Positions 7,256 to 17,361 of a stretch of DNA of 35,217 bases are shown one piece after another. The notes beneath the pieces are model-generated. The model searched no databases. It was not told where the DNA came from and was given only the letters and a program-made list of their open reading frames with translations. Within the stretch, counting starts at the first letter, position 1. Every line of letters begins with the position of its first letter. Position numbers and translations under genes: made by a program. The DNA is from a virus, in IMG/VR virus record IMGVR_UViG_3300047470_000130, positions 1 through 35,217 of that record. The stretch is one strand, 5' to 3'.

Positions 7256-9547
7256 TCAAGCTGCCTGGGTGACCAGTTTCCAGCCGTTAACTCCGGTACC
7301 AGTTTTGTTGTACGACTGCCCGGTATCGGAGCGCTGCGCCGAGCTGCCTGGGCCGCCATCCAGCACACCCTCGGGGTTGCCGATCACTGCGTAGTAGTGC
7401 TTTTGTCCGCCTGGCGTCACAAAGGGCCTTGCGCCTGCCGTATCGAAGCAGTTCTGCTCCATCCTCGAGCCCGACGGGAGCCCTGTGAAACTCTGCAGCT
7501 TGGAGTTGGTTATGCAGCTTTTGCTGGTGCCGGTGATTGTCAGGCCAATCGGATTTTCGCCGCCCTTGATCTCGCCCTCGACGTTGTCGATTGTGACCTT
7601 GCCGCCAGAACTGCTACCCAAGATCTGCTGGGCAACCACGCCTCGGATGTAGCCATTCCTCAGCGTCAGGAATGGCACACTGGAGAAGAATACGCCACGT
7701 CCGCTACCCAGGAGATAAGTCGGATCGTTATCGATATCGAAGCCATCTATGGTCACCGTCGAGAACAGTGGGTTGCCACCTTCGATGATCGTGGTATAGG
7801 TGTTTATGTCAATGTTCCAATTCTTGCCGCGCGCGCCGAATATCTGGATCTTTCCGGTGACCTGATCTTTGTTCGCCTCATAGCCCTGCTTGGAAATCTT
7901 AATTCCTGGTCTGATTAGGCCCAGGGCCCCGTGCAGAGGCGACACAATCGAAGGTAAGGTGTTTCGGGTATCTAAGTCGTAGACCGTCACGTCCGAACTG
8001 TCGTCGATCCACAGTCCTATGGCGTCATCACGCGAACGCAGCCCGCGCACGGATATGTCCTTGCAGCCGTTCTCGATTTCAGCGGAGGCGTAAAGACTGA
8101 GCCATGATTCACAATTTTGGATGGTGCCCGTATCCACGCCTACATAGTTGAACGATGATGCAGTGGCACCGTTCCATGCCTTGCAGTCGATCATATTAGC
8201 GTTTTTGATCTTGTGCGGCGGATTGGATCGGAAGTTGAAGTTGCCCGAGGAAGTGTTTCCAGGCTTGGCAATCGACCTGCACCGATCATAGGTAAGGTCC
8301 TCCCAGAATATGGTCCCATCATCAAGAGTGCCAAACTGGAACGAAATAGTTTGCCACAGGCTGCTTGACTTGCACCGCTCTGCGTTGAACCCTCGATAGG
8401 TGCGATTGGAGCCTATGAGGCTGTCATATGTGCTGCCGCCACCGATACCAATCGCGAAGCTTGATCCACTGGTGTCAGAGAATTCAAGGTCTTCGAACGA
8501 GACATAATCACCGCGAATTAGGAAGATCACCGCACGATTGGAAAAATCAATAGCGGTGCTGATAAGTGCATCTTTTGCCGCTGTGATTGCCACACCGTCT
8601 CCCACAAGAACACAGTGCCGCCAATCCGTGGAGGCGTGGTAGAACTGCGGGGTAAGGCGCAGCTTACCAGACAGATGCACCCTGGCACGCCTGCCTGTAG
8701 CAGCGGCTAAGGCCTTGGCGGCATTGACTGCTTTTTGCACGGCAATGGTACTGTCGGAAACCCCGGTAAGGTCCGCGCCATACCACTCCGGCAGGATCGG
8801 CCCCGAAAACAGACGCTGCCACCCGCGCCCAAGTCCATCGACAAAGGTTATGCCGCCATCGCCGGATACAACTGATTCATTTTGGGCGAACTCCCCCTCT
8901 ACGCCTGGATTCGTGATACGAATCCGCTTTGCTCGACCCGTGTAGGCCAGAAGGACGGCGTAATCTTGCAGCGGGCGCGACTGGTCCAGAATATCGGACA
9001 CAGTGGCGCCGTCATATCCAGCGAGGGTTGCGCCTTTGGCTGGGTCGTCGGGGTTCTGGATGTCGGCAATCGCCGCCAGGCTGTCGTTCGAAACCCAGCC
9101 GTACGCCTTGTAGATGTACTCAGCCTGGTTTCCGGTGTTGACGTACCGGTCGCCAATCTGCAACGGCGTGCCGTCGCCGCGGACTGTTGGGGCGGTTGGA
9201 GACGGCGCGATCAGTCGGTCGGCGTGGCTTTTCGCATTGGCTGCACTGATTCCGGCGCTGTATTCGCTGCTGGCGGCGTCGGCCGCTGAATAGGCCGCGC
9301 TTGCGCTGCTCGCCGCTGCGCTGTTGGCGCTAGTGGCGGCATTAGTTGCGCTGCCGGCAGAATTTGTCGCCGAGGTGGCAGCAGCATTTGCGCTGCCAGC
9401 AGCAGCGGATTGCTTGGCGTTCACGTCCACCTGAAGCAGGTTCGCCTCAGCGGCAAAGCCTGGAACCTGCGACGCGAAAAATAGATCAACATCAGCTTTA
9501 AAGGTGGGAGACGTACGATCCAAAGCAGGTAGCGGAGTAATTGCCAT
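7256..9547 (-). CDS. Tailspike / tail fibre with right-handed beta-helix
   Basis: The 763-residue protein starts at an ATG that overlaps the stop of the preceding tail gene (TAATG). It has a short N-terminal virion-binding segment (1-45), then a long Ala/Ser/Asn-rich stalk of near repeats (about 45-112). A small adaptor region follows (GDRYVNTGNQAEYIY). At about residue 255 is the segment WYGADLTGVSDSTIAVQKA, the classic entry to pectate-lyase-type beta-helices. The remainder alternates short strands and asparagine ladders as in polysaccharide-binding or -degrading spikes. It probably recognises, and may depolymerise, host surface polysaccharide. The DUF6270 gene lies just downstream. The catalytic residues cannot be assigned without a structure. 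Confidence 0.85.
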   Translation of the reverse strand: MAITPLPALDRTSPTFKADVDLFFASQVPGFAAEANLLQVDVNAKQSAAAGSANAAATSATNSAGSATNAATSANSAAASSASAAYSAADAASSEYSAGISAANAKSHADRLIAPSPTAPTVRGDGTPLQIGDRYVNTGNQAEYIYKAYGWVSNDSLAAIADIQNPDDPAKGATLAGYDGATVSDILDQSRPLQDYAVLLAYTGRAKRIRITNPGVEGEFAQNESVVSGDGGITFVDGLGRGWQRLFSGPILPEWYGADLTGVSDSTIAVQKAVNAAKALAAATGRRARVHLSGKLRLTPQFYHASTDWRHCVLVGDGVAITAAKDALISTAIDFSNRAVIFLIRGDYVSFEDLEFSDTSGSSFAIGIGGGSTYDSLIGSNRTYRGFNAERCKSSSLWQTISFQFGTLDDGTIFWEDLTYDRCRSIAKPGNTSSGNFNFRSNPPHKIKNANMIDCKAWNGATASSFNYVGVDTGTIQNCESWLSLYASAEIENGCKDISVRGLRSRDDAIGLWIDDSSDVTVYDLDTRNTLPSIVSPLHGALGLIRPGIKISKQGYEANKDQVTGKIQIFGARGKNWNIDINTYTTIIEGGNPLFSTVTIDGFDIDNDPTYLLGSGRGVFFSSVPFLTLRNGYIRGVVAQQILGSSSGGKVTIDNVEGEIKGGENPIGLTITGTSKSCITNSKLQSFTGLPSGSRMEQNCFDTAGARPFVTPGGQKHYYAVIGNPEGVLDGGPGSSAQRSDTGQSYNKTGTGVNGWKLVTQAA

Positions 9548-10449
9548 TAAATAAGGCCCTCAATTTCAAGCGAGCAAAGATGGTGTTTCGGGTACTGGAT
9601 ATCGATCGAGAAGTCCCGGAAAAAACCATAGATCAACAACGGCTCGTAGCCGTCTGCTTCAGTGCCGATGTACACGCAGGGGGTAGCTCGCAAGCTGGCG
9701 AGCGTTCGGTAAATGCGGTTGAAACTGGACAGAGTTGTCAGCAGCGAGAAGTTGGCTTTCTTGCTGTAAGCCCGCTCAACAACAACCACGTTGCCGAAGT
9801 CGTCGCGCTCTTTCCGGCTGTAATCCGTGATGCTCACAGTTGCCCCGGCCTGCGTCTGACCAATGTCTGCGGCCAAGCCAGGCTTGAGCACGCCTACCGC
9901 CGTATCTCCGCTTGTTGCAGTAACCGTCACGGTTAGCTCGGCATTGGCAAAGTGGCTCGGCAGGTCGGTCAGTACGATGTCCGCGCGCTGCGAGAAGTCG
10001 CTATGGAAGAACCACTCATAGAATGATTCGATCTCCGTGGCATCCAGATCGACGGTGCGGTCATACACAACCGTGCCGCCCGTGACGTCCTTCATCACGA
10101 CCTGGGCAGCTCTCCCGGTCAGCTCAAACAGCGCCAGGCTGTCGGTGCTGCCGGTACGAATCACATAGGTCAACGGAGACGGCCCGCGGCTCGTCGTGCC
10201 CACCAGGTTATCGAAGGCGGCCCACTTGTTGGTCGGCCCGACATTCAGCCAGGTAGCAGCATCAAGCTCCGGCGCGATGGCGCTCGAACCAGCCGCCAGG
10301 CGCTCATAGATGCAATGCGTCTGCGTGCGGATAACCCGGTCACCGAGCGCATAGGTAGCGCCCGACACCCAAGCCGGGTGATCGGTCTCGGTTAACGAGC
10401 TGCTGAGCATCATCGCGTCGGTGATTTGGTGCGGCTTGATGATCTTCAT
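9547..10449 (-). CDS. Phage tail protein (300 aa) between tape measure and tailspike
   Basis: The product begins [17 protein letters not shown] and contains a segment [17 protein letters not shown] (about 27-43) with a following WLNVGPTN, resembling carbohydrate-binding-like modules in phage tail proteins. The rest is rich in beta strands (a [10 protein letters not shown] run and similar). It overlaps the tape-measure stop by four bases (ATGA) and the tailspike start by one, so all three are coupled. Position right after the tape measure is where distal-tail or baseplate-hub proteins lie. No NlpC/P60, J-like or other tail-tip gene is present, so it may be the sole adaptor between tube and spike. 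The family is recognised only as conserved phage tail protein. Confidence 0.65.
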   Translation of the reverse strand: MKIIKPHQITDAMMLSSSLTETDHPAWVSGATYALGDRVIRTQTHCIYERLAAGSSAIAPELDAATWLNVGPTNKWAAFDNLVGTTSRGPSPLTYVIRTGSTDSLALFELTGRAAQVVMKDVTGGTVVYDRTVDLDATEIESFYEWFFHSDFSQRADIVLTDLPSHFANAELTVTVTATSGDTAVGVLKPGLAADIGQTQAGATVSITDYSRKERDDFGNVVVVERAYSKKANFSLLTTLSSFNRIYRTLASLRATPCVYIGTEADGYEPLLIYGFFRDFSIDIQYPKHHLCSLEIEGLI

Positions 10450-13400
10450 ACGCTCTCCGTTACTTGCATGGCTTCGCCTCCCTGCGTGACGCGCTCAAGG
10501 ATGCGAGCAGCCTTGCTGCTGTGTTGCGCACTGGCCTGAGTGTTGGCTTTGATGTTTTCCAGCTCGGCACGCAGGACACGAAGCTCAGCCACCACGTTGG
10601 TGTTGCTGTTGCCGGTGAGCATCGCCGCCGTCTGACTGGCATTGTAGATCCGGCTCGGGCCTGTAACCTCCAGTTCCGGGCCGTTCTCGCCGACCAGGCG
10701 CAACCCGCCGCCGAAGTCTCCGCCTGAGGCAAAGCCCGGGACGCCGGCTGCTTTTTTCTGCGCGTACTCCTGGGATCCGATCAGCGCCGCCATCAGCTGG
10801 TCGGCGTCAATCGCGCCAGAGCTAAGTCGGCTGACCCAAAAATCAAGTCCAGCCTTATCAGCGTCGCGCTTCAGTACCGACTGGTAGGCGGACGACACAT
10901 AACGCTCCAGGTAGCTTTTGCCATTGACCTGATCGGGTGAGCCGCCATTGGATTTCGTCCCGGCGGCCGCCAAGGCGACAGCGATCTGGTCATAGGTCAT
11001 GGAGCCTGACTGCAGTGCATTGACCCAGCCGGCTTTACCTGCTGGATCCGATGCGCGACCCAGCACAACCTTGTAAATCGACTCGACCAAGGCGGCGTTG
11101 TTTTCGGGCGTGTTGGCCTTGGCTGCACCGTCATCCATCACCGACAGAGCCGCCACAACCGAAGTGTTCATGGCCGCAACGGCGTCCTTGACGGTCTTGA
11201 CAGAGGTGTCGATGCCGTTGAGGGCATCAAGTTGAGCCTGGGCGAATGACAGTTGCTGATCAAACGTCGCCATTTGAGCGTCATACGCCTGCTTGCCCTG
11301 CTCCAGCTGGTCCTGCAGCGTCTTCACGGTCTGCTCTGCGGTGGTCAACTGCTTGCCGTTGATCCGGTCCAGTTCCGCGATGACATTGGCGGTGCGCCCC
11401 TGGTCACGCTGGAAGTCCACCTTCGAGCCGTACTGGTCGGTGGTGTTGTTGCCGAGCGTGTCGAGCGCATCGTTGAGCCCGGTGAAGCCTGCCAGCGATC
11501 CGCCAGAGCGAGCCGTTTGCAGGGCGTTTTGCAGCGTGGCCTGGGCCTGGCTGCGCAAAGCCTTTACGGTCTCGTTCGAGTCACCACGGAGCTTTTTAAG
11601 CGCCGCCCCAAGGTCATTGCTGACTCCCGTCAGTGACTGAACTCCCGAGGTCGCCGTTTTGAGCATGTCGTTGATCGAAGCTGTGCGAGCGTTATAAGCA
11701 TCGGTCGCCGCCTTCTGCTCAGCAGCAACAGCCCGCTTCACCGCATCGCCGGCCCCGGTCGCCGCGCCCTTCAGTGCGTCGACAATGGCCTGAGCCACTG
11801 CTGCCGCCGCCTGTTGCGCTTCCGCCGCGCGCTGCTCAAGCATCGAGTAGGCCGACGCGGCGTTACCTGCCAGGCCGGTCAGTGTGACGAACATGGACCG
11901 ACCGGATTCGGTGGTCACGTCCAGCGCCTCGATCATATCCCGGTAGCCCTGGCGGGTTTCCGGCAGCGCGATATTCAGCGCCGCGAACTGCTTGTTGACG
12001 GCCTCCAGGGTGTCGTCAGCCTTCTCGGTTTCGCTGAAGAAGTTGGCGTAGTAGGTATTGACGCGAGTGGACAGGGCATCGAATCCGCCCGCCATGGCCG
12101 ACAACTGCTCGGCCATCTTGCCGCCGGCAACCGACACATCGAACAGGCCGACGTTCAGGTTGGTCATGACCGTGTTGACGTTTTCGAGGTTCTGCACGAA
12201 CGCCGTCAACGCCTCGACGTTATAGCCATCCAGGCCTGCACCTGTTGCCGAGTTAATCGCCGAAGCCATTGATTCAGCGGTGCTGCTGAACCACTTGGTC
12301 ACCTCCTCCTGGATCTGCTCGGCAGTCTTGTCCTTGGTGCTGATCTTTGTGGCGGCAACGTTGAGGCCGTCGAGCACCCCGTCGTCCAAAGTGACATTGA
12401 GGCGATCGAACAGACCCAGCACGGCCCCCTCGGTAGCGTCATAGGTCGCGTCCAGCGATGCCTGCATTTCTGGATCGAGCGCAGATAGACGGGTGCGCTT
12501 CTTGTTGCTGGAGAACAACCCGCCTTTTTTCTTCTGGAACTCGAACTGCTGGGCGCTGAGATCTCCATCCTCGACGCCGAGCTGAATGCCCTGGTCCTTG
12601 GTCTGCCATTTGCCGCCAAACAGTGAGCCGCCCAGGTATCCGCCGATGGCCGCACCAATGGCTGCGCCAATGCCTGGAATCGGGATCAGGATCTGCCCCG
12701 CTACAGCGCCGGCTGCAGCGCCGACACCGCCAGCTACAGCGCCCTTGACGCCGCTTTGCCCGTAACCGTACAGCGCACCGCCGATCCCATAACCGGCGGC
12801 GCTCAAGCCACTCAGGCCCGAGCCTGCGATCCCGTTAACGCTGCCACCAGCCCCGGCCGAGAAGTTCGAGACGTTGGCATAGCCAGCCGCGGTGGAGCCG
12901 CTACCGCTGCTGAACATTCCGCCGACTGCGCTGCTGCCGTAGTCGTAAACGCCGCTCAGGCCGCCCGACTGATAGGCGCTGTAGAGGTTGCCGCCGGCGC
13001 CACTCAGGAACTTGTATGCCGACGTGCCGTAGCTGGCGAGGTCCGCAAGGCCAAGGCCGCCCGAACCAGCAGGACCAGCAGATCCGCCAAGAGCGCTCGC
13101 TGCTGCGCCGGCACTGCCAGTAAGGCCAAGCGCCCCGAGAATGACCGGCATCACCTGGGACTTAACGGCAATCCGGGCGATCTCGGCAATGATGGTGTCG
13201 GCGAAGTCCTTGAACGACGCCTTGCCAGTCGTGACAAAGCTGACCAGCACGTCCTCGAGGCCGGTGAAGGCCTTGGTGAAAGCCGAGTTGACCTGTCCGG
13301 CAACGTTCTTGACCTGCTCAAGATACGTCTCATAGGCCGATGTGGCGCCGTTGAGCCAGTTGGTTTGCTCGGCCTCGACCGCTTTGTAGTAATCCCTCTG

Positions 13401-15455
13401 CATGTCCAGGCGTTGAGCCAGGGCCTGCCGGACAGCCGCCGTTTCCTGCTTGTAAACACTGTCGTCGATCTGCTTTTTGTTTTTCTGAGCCAGCAGCTTG
13501 TCCAGCTTGTCCTGGTACTCCTGCTGGATCTTGATGTCTTCCTGTAGGCGCCGGCGGGCCTCATCACCCATGCCAACACCAGCAACCGACAGTTCCAGCT
13601 GCTTCTTGGTCGTTGACAGCTGATCGTTCAGCGCATCGACGTAGGTCTGCACTGCTGCCGTTTGCTTTTGGATGCGGCCCGTTTCATTGGTGGACAGGAT
13701 GCTGAGCTTGGTGTCGGCGTCCTGCTCGGCCTTGACCATATTGGCCCGGGCGTCGGCGATCTTCTGGTCGAGTGCTATGCGCTGATCGGCTGAAGTGCTT
13801 TTTTTGCCTTTGGCAGCTTCCAGCGCGGAAATCTCCGACTGGTAGGCGGCGGCGATCCGCCCCTTTTCCTGCTCAATGAGGGCAGCGCTCTGCTCGCTGT
13901 AGTCCTTTTGTGAAAGCAGACCACTCTTTTGCGCCGCATCCAGTACCCGCTGGGAGTTTTGGTATTCGCTAACGATCAGCTTCAGCTGGTTCTGCGCTGC
14001 GTTGAAGGCAGAGAGGTCGACGGCGGATGCAGCCGTAGGCGCAGCATCCTTGAACTGTGCCTTGATGTTGGCAATGTTCTTGTCGATTGCCGTTTGGTCG
14101 AGGCGCTGATCTTTCGGGCTCGACTTCCGGATAGCATCGAGCTGCTTCTGGTATTCCTTGAGCGCCTCGTTGCGCTTCTGCTCATTGGTCCAAGCTGACT
14201 TGGTGAGCGCGTCAACCTTGGTCATAGCCGCAATGCCGGCGCTCTGGACGCGATTGTTTTCCATCTCCGCCTGAACCGTCTCTGCGATTTCAGTCTTGCG
14301 GTTCTTGAGAAGAACAATCTGCTGCTCTAGAAACTTCGTCGAGTCGCTATCAGCCCCGAGATCGTCGCCGAACAGCGACGTCAACAAACCGCCTTTCTTC
14401 CGGCTATCGATGATTTTTTGATAGTTGGCAATCTGCTCATCGATCGAGCGATCCCGGCCAACTTCAAGCGTGGAGTCTAGCGCTCCGGCTGCTGCCGCCT
14501 TGATGCCTTTCCAGGCGCTCTCGATCAGGCCCAGATTTCCAACAACCTGTTTGGCGCGAGTTTCTACCGTATCGGCATAGGTGTCGGTCAAGAGCCTGAC
14601 CGCTTCCTGCTCGCGCCCCTGCTCCTTGAGGGAGATGATCTGCGCGTAAACGGACGCCGTCAGGAAGTTGTATTGATCGTTGAGCTCTTTGGCTGCCGCG
14701 ACAGGGTCCTTACCGATCTTGACGAACTCGGCAATCGTGTCGGCAACGGCCTTGCCGGTGGCTTCCTGCATCGAGATTGCCGCTGTGGCGATCTCCTCGA
14801 AGCTGCCGGATGCAATCTTGCTGCTGCCTGCCAGCTGAGCCAGTGCATCGGCGGCCTTGCCTGTGGTGCCAACAGTTTCTCCGATCTTCGTGGCCATGGC
14901 CGCAAGGCTGTCAGCCGAGGTGCCGGCCGCGTTACCGGTAAGGATCAGGGTCTCGCGATAGCGCGCGGATTCTTCAGCGCCCTTGTAGTAGGCCAGGCCA
15001 AGACCAGCGGCAGCCGCAGCCGCCAGGGTGAACGGGTTGATCAGCCCTGCGACATAGCCACCCAGCGCCTTGGCTGCCGGGCCGACGCCACCAAACATGT
15101 CCTTCAGCTGGCCGCCCTGCTGCAGGAGCACGGTCAGAGGGGCTTGACCAGCCTGGATACTGGTCACAATGTCAGTGAACTGCGCTGGCACTCCACGCAG
15201 GGCTGCGGATGTCTGCTTGGCTGACATACCGAGCTTTTCGGTTTGCCTGGTCAGTCCTTCAGTGGATTTCTCGGCGGTCTTGGTCTGAGTCCCCAGGCCC
15301 TGCATGGACTCTTCAGCATTATCAGCAGACTGGGCCAGCGACAAGGTGGCCTTTTCGGCCTTGCCGCCAGACAGGGCCAGCTTGTCGAGGTCGTCTGCCG
15401 CCTGCGTGGCCTCGTCCGAGTTAATGCGTATGCCAAGCTCGGCAATCGAGGTCAT
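10446..15455 (-). CDS. Tail length tape measure protein with two C-terminal DUF4214 repeats
   Basis: The 1669-residue protein has an early coiled region, then a hydrophobic stretch near residues 120-165 ([19 protein letters not shown]) as in TMP_2-type tape measures. Long coiled coils run from about 300 to 700, a glycine/alanine-rich membrane-like zone from about 780 to 950 ([12 protein letters not shown]), and more coiled coil follows. Near 1450-1570 two DUF4214-like units occur ([13 protein letters not shown] and [13 protein letters not shown]). The C-terminus has [14 protein letters not shown], typical of tape-measure ends. It sets tail length and helps DNA entry. By the lambda rule of about 0.15 nm per residue the tail would be near 250 nm. 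GGAG precedes the ATG. Confidence 0.93.
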   Translation of the reverse strand: MTSIAELGIRINSDEATQAADDLDKLALSGGKAEKATLSLAQSADNAEESMQGLGTQTKTAEKSTEGLTRQTEKLGMSAKQTSAALRGVPAQFTDIVTSIQAGQAPLTVLLQQGGQLKDMFGGVGPAAKALGGYVAGLINPFTLAAAAAAGLGLAYYKGAEESARYRETLILTGNAAGTSADSLAAMATKIGETVGTTGKAADALAQLAGSSKIASGSFEEIATAAISMQEATGKAVADTIAEFVKIGKDPVAAAKELNDQYNFLTASVYAQIISLKEQGREQEAVRLLTDTYADTVETRAKQVVGNLGLIESAWKGIKAAAAGALDSTLEVGRDRSIDEQIANYQKIIDSRKKGGLLTSLFGDDLGADSDSTKFLEQQIVLLKNRKTEIAETVQAEMENNRVQSAGIAAMTKVDALTKSAWTNEQKRNEALKEYQKQLDAIRKSSPKDQRLDQTAIDKNIANIKAQFKDAAPTAASAVDLSAFNAAQNQLKLIVSEYQNSQRVLDAAQKSGLLSQKDYSEQSAALIEQEKGRIAAAYQSEISALEAAKGKKSTSADQRIALDQKIADARANMVKAEQDADTKLSILSTNETGRIQKQTAAVQTYVDALNDQLSTTKKQLELSVAGVGMGDEARRRLQEDIKIQQEYQDKLDKLLAQKNKKQIDDSVYKQETAAVRQALAQRLDMQRDYYKAVEAEQTNWLNGATSAYETYLEQVKNVAGQVNSAFTKAFTGLEDVLVSFVTTGKASFKDFADTIIAEIARIAVKSQVMPVILGALGLTGSAGAAASALGGSAGPAGSGGLGLADLASYGTSAYKFLSGAGGNLYSAYQSGGLSGVYDYGSSAVGGMFSSGSGSTAAGYANVSNFSAGAGGSVNGIAGSGLSGLSAAGYGIGGALYGYGQSGVKGAVAGGVGAAAGAVAGQILIPIPGIGAAIGAAIGGYLGGSLFGGKWQTKDQGIQLGVEDGDLSAQQFEFQKKKGGLFSSNKKRTRLSALDPEMQASLDATYDATEGAVLGLFDRLNVTLDDGVLDGLNVAATKISTKDKTAEQIQEEVTKWFSSTAESMASAINSATGAGLDGYNVEALTAFVQNLENVNTVMTNLNVGLFDVSVAGGKMAEQLSAMAGGFDALSTRVNTYYANFFSETEKADDTLEAVNKQFAALNIALPETRQGYRDMIEALDVTTESGRSMFVTLTGLAGNAASAYSMLEQRAAEAQQAAAAVAQAIVDALKGAATGAGDAVKRAVAAEQKAATDAYNARTASINDMLKTATSGVQSLTGVSNDLGAALKKLRGDSNETVKALRSQAQATLQNALQTARSGGSLAGFTGLNDALDTLGNNTTDQYGSKVDFQRDQGRTANVIAELDRINGKQLTTAEQTVKTLQDQLEQGKQAYDAQMATFDQQLSFAQAQLDALNGIDTSVKTVKDAVAAMNTSVVAALSVMDDGAAKANTPENNAALVESIYKVVLGRASDPAGKAGWVNALQSGSMTYDQIAVALAAAGTKSNGGSPDQVNGKSYLERYVSSAYQSVLKRDADKAGLDFWVSRLSSGAIDADQLMAALIGSQEYAQKKAAGVPGFASGGDFGGGLRLVGENGPELEVTGPSRIYNASQTAAMLTGNSNTNVVAELRVLRAELENIKANTQASAQHSSKAARILERVTQGGEAMQVTESV

Positions 15456-15472
15456 ATGAGTCTCCGGGCAAT

Positions 15473-15492
15473 AAAAAACCCGCCGATGCGGG
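15473..15492 (-). terminator. Intra-operon terminator between tail chaperone and tape measure
   Basis: On the minus strand CCCGC-ATCG-GCGGG is followed by six T. The stem is short. It lies in the 51-base gap before the tape-measure gene and could cut its transcript level unless antiterminated. Confidence 0.65.
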
Positions 15493-15506
15493 CCGTGTGT
15501 TCTGAA

Positions 15507-15830
15507 TTAATCGCCGCGCTTCGCCTGCATCACCTCAAGCGCCGCCGCTTCCATCGTGCGGATATCCTCGAAGGTGCTTTTGTGCTCGGCCCTTGGGATG
15601 CCCTGTAGGCGCATGACCGGCTCAAGTGCCACGTAGTCGAGGCCGGTGGCACCAGACATGCCCGAGCGCCACTGGGTCTGCATCGCTGCAAAACACTCAA
15701 AAGACGCCCAGCAATCCGGCCAGACGCCGACCTCGACCTCGAAGTCCTCGGCGTCGAAGCCGAACGCCGCCATTTCATCCTCAGCCGCTGCGCCCTGGTA
15801 CAGAGCGCGAGCCGAGGCGATTAGTTTTTT
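15507..15830 (-). CDS. -1 frameshift extension of the tail assembly chaperone (gpT-like, DUF1799)
   Basis: This frame has no good start of its own near the DUF1799-like region. It continues, in the -1 frame, from the slippery heptamer at 15824-15830 and adds about 105 residues (KLIASARALYQGAAAED onward), including the aromatic core VGVWPDCWASFECF. The combination mirrors lambda gpG and gpGT: most ribosomes make the short chaperone, and a minority slip to make the long form that binds the tape measure during tail assembly. Length, order and position before the tape-measure gene all agree. Confidence 0.85.
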   Translation of the reverse strand, partial: KKLIASARALYQGAAAEDEMAAFGFDAEDFEVEVGVWPDCWASFECFAAMQTQWRSGMSGATGLDYVALEPVMRLQGIPRAEHKSTFEDIRTMEAAALEVMQAKRGD

Positions 15831-16132
15831 TGGCGGGCCTGGTTCAGTTCGCCGAGATAGGCGTCCAGGATCACGCGCGGGGCGCCGGCGAAGTTCTGGC
15901 AAAGCAACTCCAGCGATTCGCGGCAGTACGGCTCGTCAATGTTCCAGCCGGCCAGCACGTCGTCGAGCAGATCGACGTCCTTGAGCTTGGCAAGGCCCTT
16001 GGCCCACTCGGCAAGCTGGTCGCGAGTGCGGTGCTTGAATTCGAACTCCAGCTTGACGGTGTCGCCGCCGTGGAGTGGCATCTGGATTTCAGATTTGAAG
16101 GTCGGTTTTACTTCCAGCTTGAACTTGGCCAT
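15821..16132 (-). CDS. Phage tail assembly chaperone (gpG-like)
   Basis: The 103-residue protein, MAKFKLEVKPTFKSE and onward, is read from an ATG with an AAGGAG Shine-Dalgarno. It has a beta-rich N-terminus and a helical C-terminal half. It lies between the major tail protein and the tape measure, the fixed position of this chaperone in siphoviruses. Its last codons run through a seven-A stretch straight into a TAA, and the overlapping -1 frame carries the longer gpT-like extension, supporting the assignment. It helps the tube protein polymerise around the tape measure and is not expected in the virion. Confidence 0.88.
   Translation of the reverse strand: MAKFKLEVKPTFKSEIQMPLHGGDTVKLEFEFKHRTRDQLAEWAKGLAKLKDVDLLDDVLAGWNIDEPYCRESLELLCQNFAGAPRVILDAYLGELNQARQKN
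15824..15830 (-). other. Programmed -1 ribosomal frameshift site A AAA AAC
   Basis: Read on the minus strand the 0-frame codons are CAA AAA AAC TAA. The heptamer A-AAA-AAC fits the X-XXY-YYZ rule exactly, and the stop follows at once. Slipping back one base opens the frame to 15507. Confidence 0.88.
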
Positions 16133-16154
16133 GTCGGCTCCTTATGGGGTAGAG

Positions 16155-16186
16155 AAAATAAGGCGAGGGACCGTCTCCCCCGCCTT
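16155..16186 (-). terminator. Terminator after the major tail protein gene
   Basis: Eleven-base arms with one mismatch (AAGGCGGGGGA on the minus strand against TCCCTCGCCTT) enclose a five-base loop and are followed by ATTTT. The structure is strong but the U-tract is short. It would let tube protein outnumber the chaperone. Confidence 0.7.
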
Positions 16187-16195
16187 CACCGCTAT

Positions 16196-16843
16196 TTAGG
16201 CGGCGTAACGGGTTGGGCGGGAGAGCAGGGAGAAGGACGACTTCACAGTGTCGACCTGGCCCTTGTTCTTGGATGGGGTCTCGTTCAGCGAGACGTAGCC
16301 GTAGTAGTAAATCTTCGAACCGTTCTTGTTCTGCAGCAGCAGAGGACGGATGGCGCGGGCGTCAGCGGCCTTTTTCAGGGCCTGGTAGCCAGCCAGGGTC
16401 GGGTCGTCGCCGATGTCCATGGACAGGCTCTGCGCCGAGTACATGGTCGGGATCTGGATCTCGAAGTCGGACTCGAGCGGCGACACGGTGGCGAACTGCT
16501 GGTCACCGCCCGAGGTGCTGATGCCGATCACCTGAGTGATTTGGGTGAATGTCAGGGTTTTGACCGCGCTGCCCGACGAGGTACCAATCGGGAAGGCGCT
16601 GGTGTCGCTGGTGTCCAGACCTTCCAGTTCGAAGGTTCCGGCCAACGGGTTGGCTACACGGAAAACACGCTCGTTGATGCGCTGCCAGCCGCTCTTGACG
16701 GTGATGATGTCGCCGGCGGACAGGCCGTGCGCAGCAGCAGTCACGACCGCGGTAGTCGCGTTGCTGATCGAGGTGATGGAGATCGCGGAGCCGAAGGTGG
16801 CGCCCAGGTGAATGGTGGTGCCGTCAGGGATCGAGAAAGCTAT
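16196..16843 (-). CDS. Major tail (tube) protein, apparently with an ATA start codon
   Basis: The protein is about 215 residues when read from an ATA at 16843. That codon has an ideal AAAGGA Shine-Dalgarno six bases upstream and gives the usual N-terminus (M)AFSIPDGTTIHLG. The only in-frame conventional alternative, a TTG at 16897, sits in the terminator U-tract without a ribosome binding site and adds an unlikely 18 residues. The fold looks like a siphovirus tube protein: strands, an Ig-like GTSSGSAV region, and a C-terminal YYYGYVSLNETPSKNKGQ segment common in this family. It polymerises into the tail tube and lies between tail terminator and chaperone. The start assignment is the uncertain part. 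Confidence 0.85.
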   Translation of the reverse strand: MAFSIPDGTTIHLGATFGSAISITSISNATTAVVTAAAHGLSAGDIITVKSGWQRINERVFRVANPLAGTFELEGLDTSDTSAFPIGTSSGSAVKTLTFTQITQVIGISTSGGDQQFATVSPLESDFEIQIPTMYSAQSLSMDIGDDPTLAGYQALKKAADARAIRPLLLQNKNGSKIYYYGYVSLNETPSKNKGQVDTVKSSFSLLSRPTRYAA

Positions 16844-16898
16844 GGTAGTTCCTTTGCGGCCGCATGGGCCGACGCTGGGTTGCGCCCGAACGGGCAAT

Positions 16899-16921
16899 AA
16901 AAAACCCGCTCAGTGGCGGGT
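16899..16921 (-). terminator. Terminator between tail terminator gene and major tail protein gene
   Basis: On the minus strand CCCGC-(loop)-GCGGG is followed by six T. It lies only about 45 bases upstream of the tube-protein ribosome binding site. Confidence 0.75.
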
Positions 16922-16944
16922 TGTGGTTTTGCGGTGCGGGTGGA

Positions 16945-17361
16945 TTAGTTGGTGTCGGCCCGGTACTGGAAGGACGCAGGCACTGTCCAGTTGCTGCCAT
17001 CCGGGATGCCTGGGCCTTGCTCAACCGGCGTCATCGTCACGACGGTTAGGCCTGCCTTGCTGTATCGATCGAACAGCGGGAACAGGGCGGCCAGCTCGTC
17101 GACGATGCCCTCGGACTTTCCGGTGCCGGATCCTACTGGCGTCACTACGCTGACCTGGAACAGGCCGATGAAAGCCTTGTGGTCGCCGGCCAACGCATCG
17201 CTATTGGTTCCAGCTGGCAGCGTGAAGGCCTCCAGGTAGGTTTCGCCGGCAGTCTGGGTGAAAGTCACGCCTTGGTAGGCGATACGCAGCGCCGGCACTC
17301 TGGCGGCGGCCCATGCAGCGAGGTGGGCCTCGTAAATCTGGCGGATCAGCTTGTGGCTCAT
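16945..17361 (-). CDS. Tail terminator-like protein (DUF4128)
   Basis: The 138-residue product, MSHKLIRQIYEAHLAAWAA and onward, has the DUF4128 layout: an N-terminal helix, a short beta segment with FTLPAGTNSDALAGD, then GLFQVSVVTP and a C-terminal EQGP...GSNWTVPASFQYRAD strand pair. Such proteins cap the tail tube (lambda gpU-like role) and lie directly upstream of the tube gene, as here. It overlaps the previous gene by four bases (ATGA). Confidence 0.8.
   Translation of the reverse strand: MSHKLIRQIYEAHLAAWAAARVPALRIAYQGVTFTQTAGETYLEAFTLPAGTNSDALAGDHKAFIGLFQVSVVTPVGSGTGKSEGIVDELAALFPLFDRYSKAGLTVVTMTPVEQGPGIPDGSNWTVPASFQYRADTN

Noticed and set aside
9230-9420. Repetitive GC-rich stretch resembling a repeat array
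   Set aside because: It encodes the Ala/Ser/Asn-rich stalk of the tailspike. Units vary in length and there are no CRISPR-like spacers.
15626-16900. Long plus-strand open frame (about 424 codons) opposite tail genes
   Set aside because: It is antisense to well-recognised tail chaperone and tube genes, has no ribosome binding site, and its composition is that of a GC-rich shadow frame.
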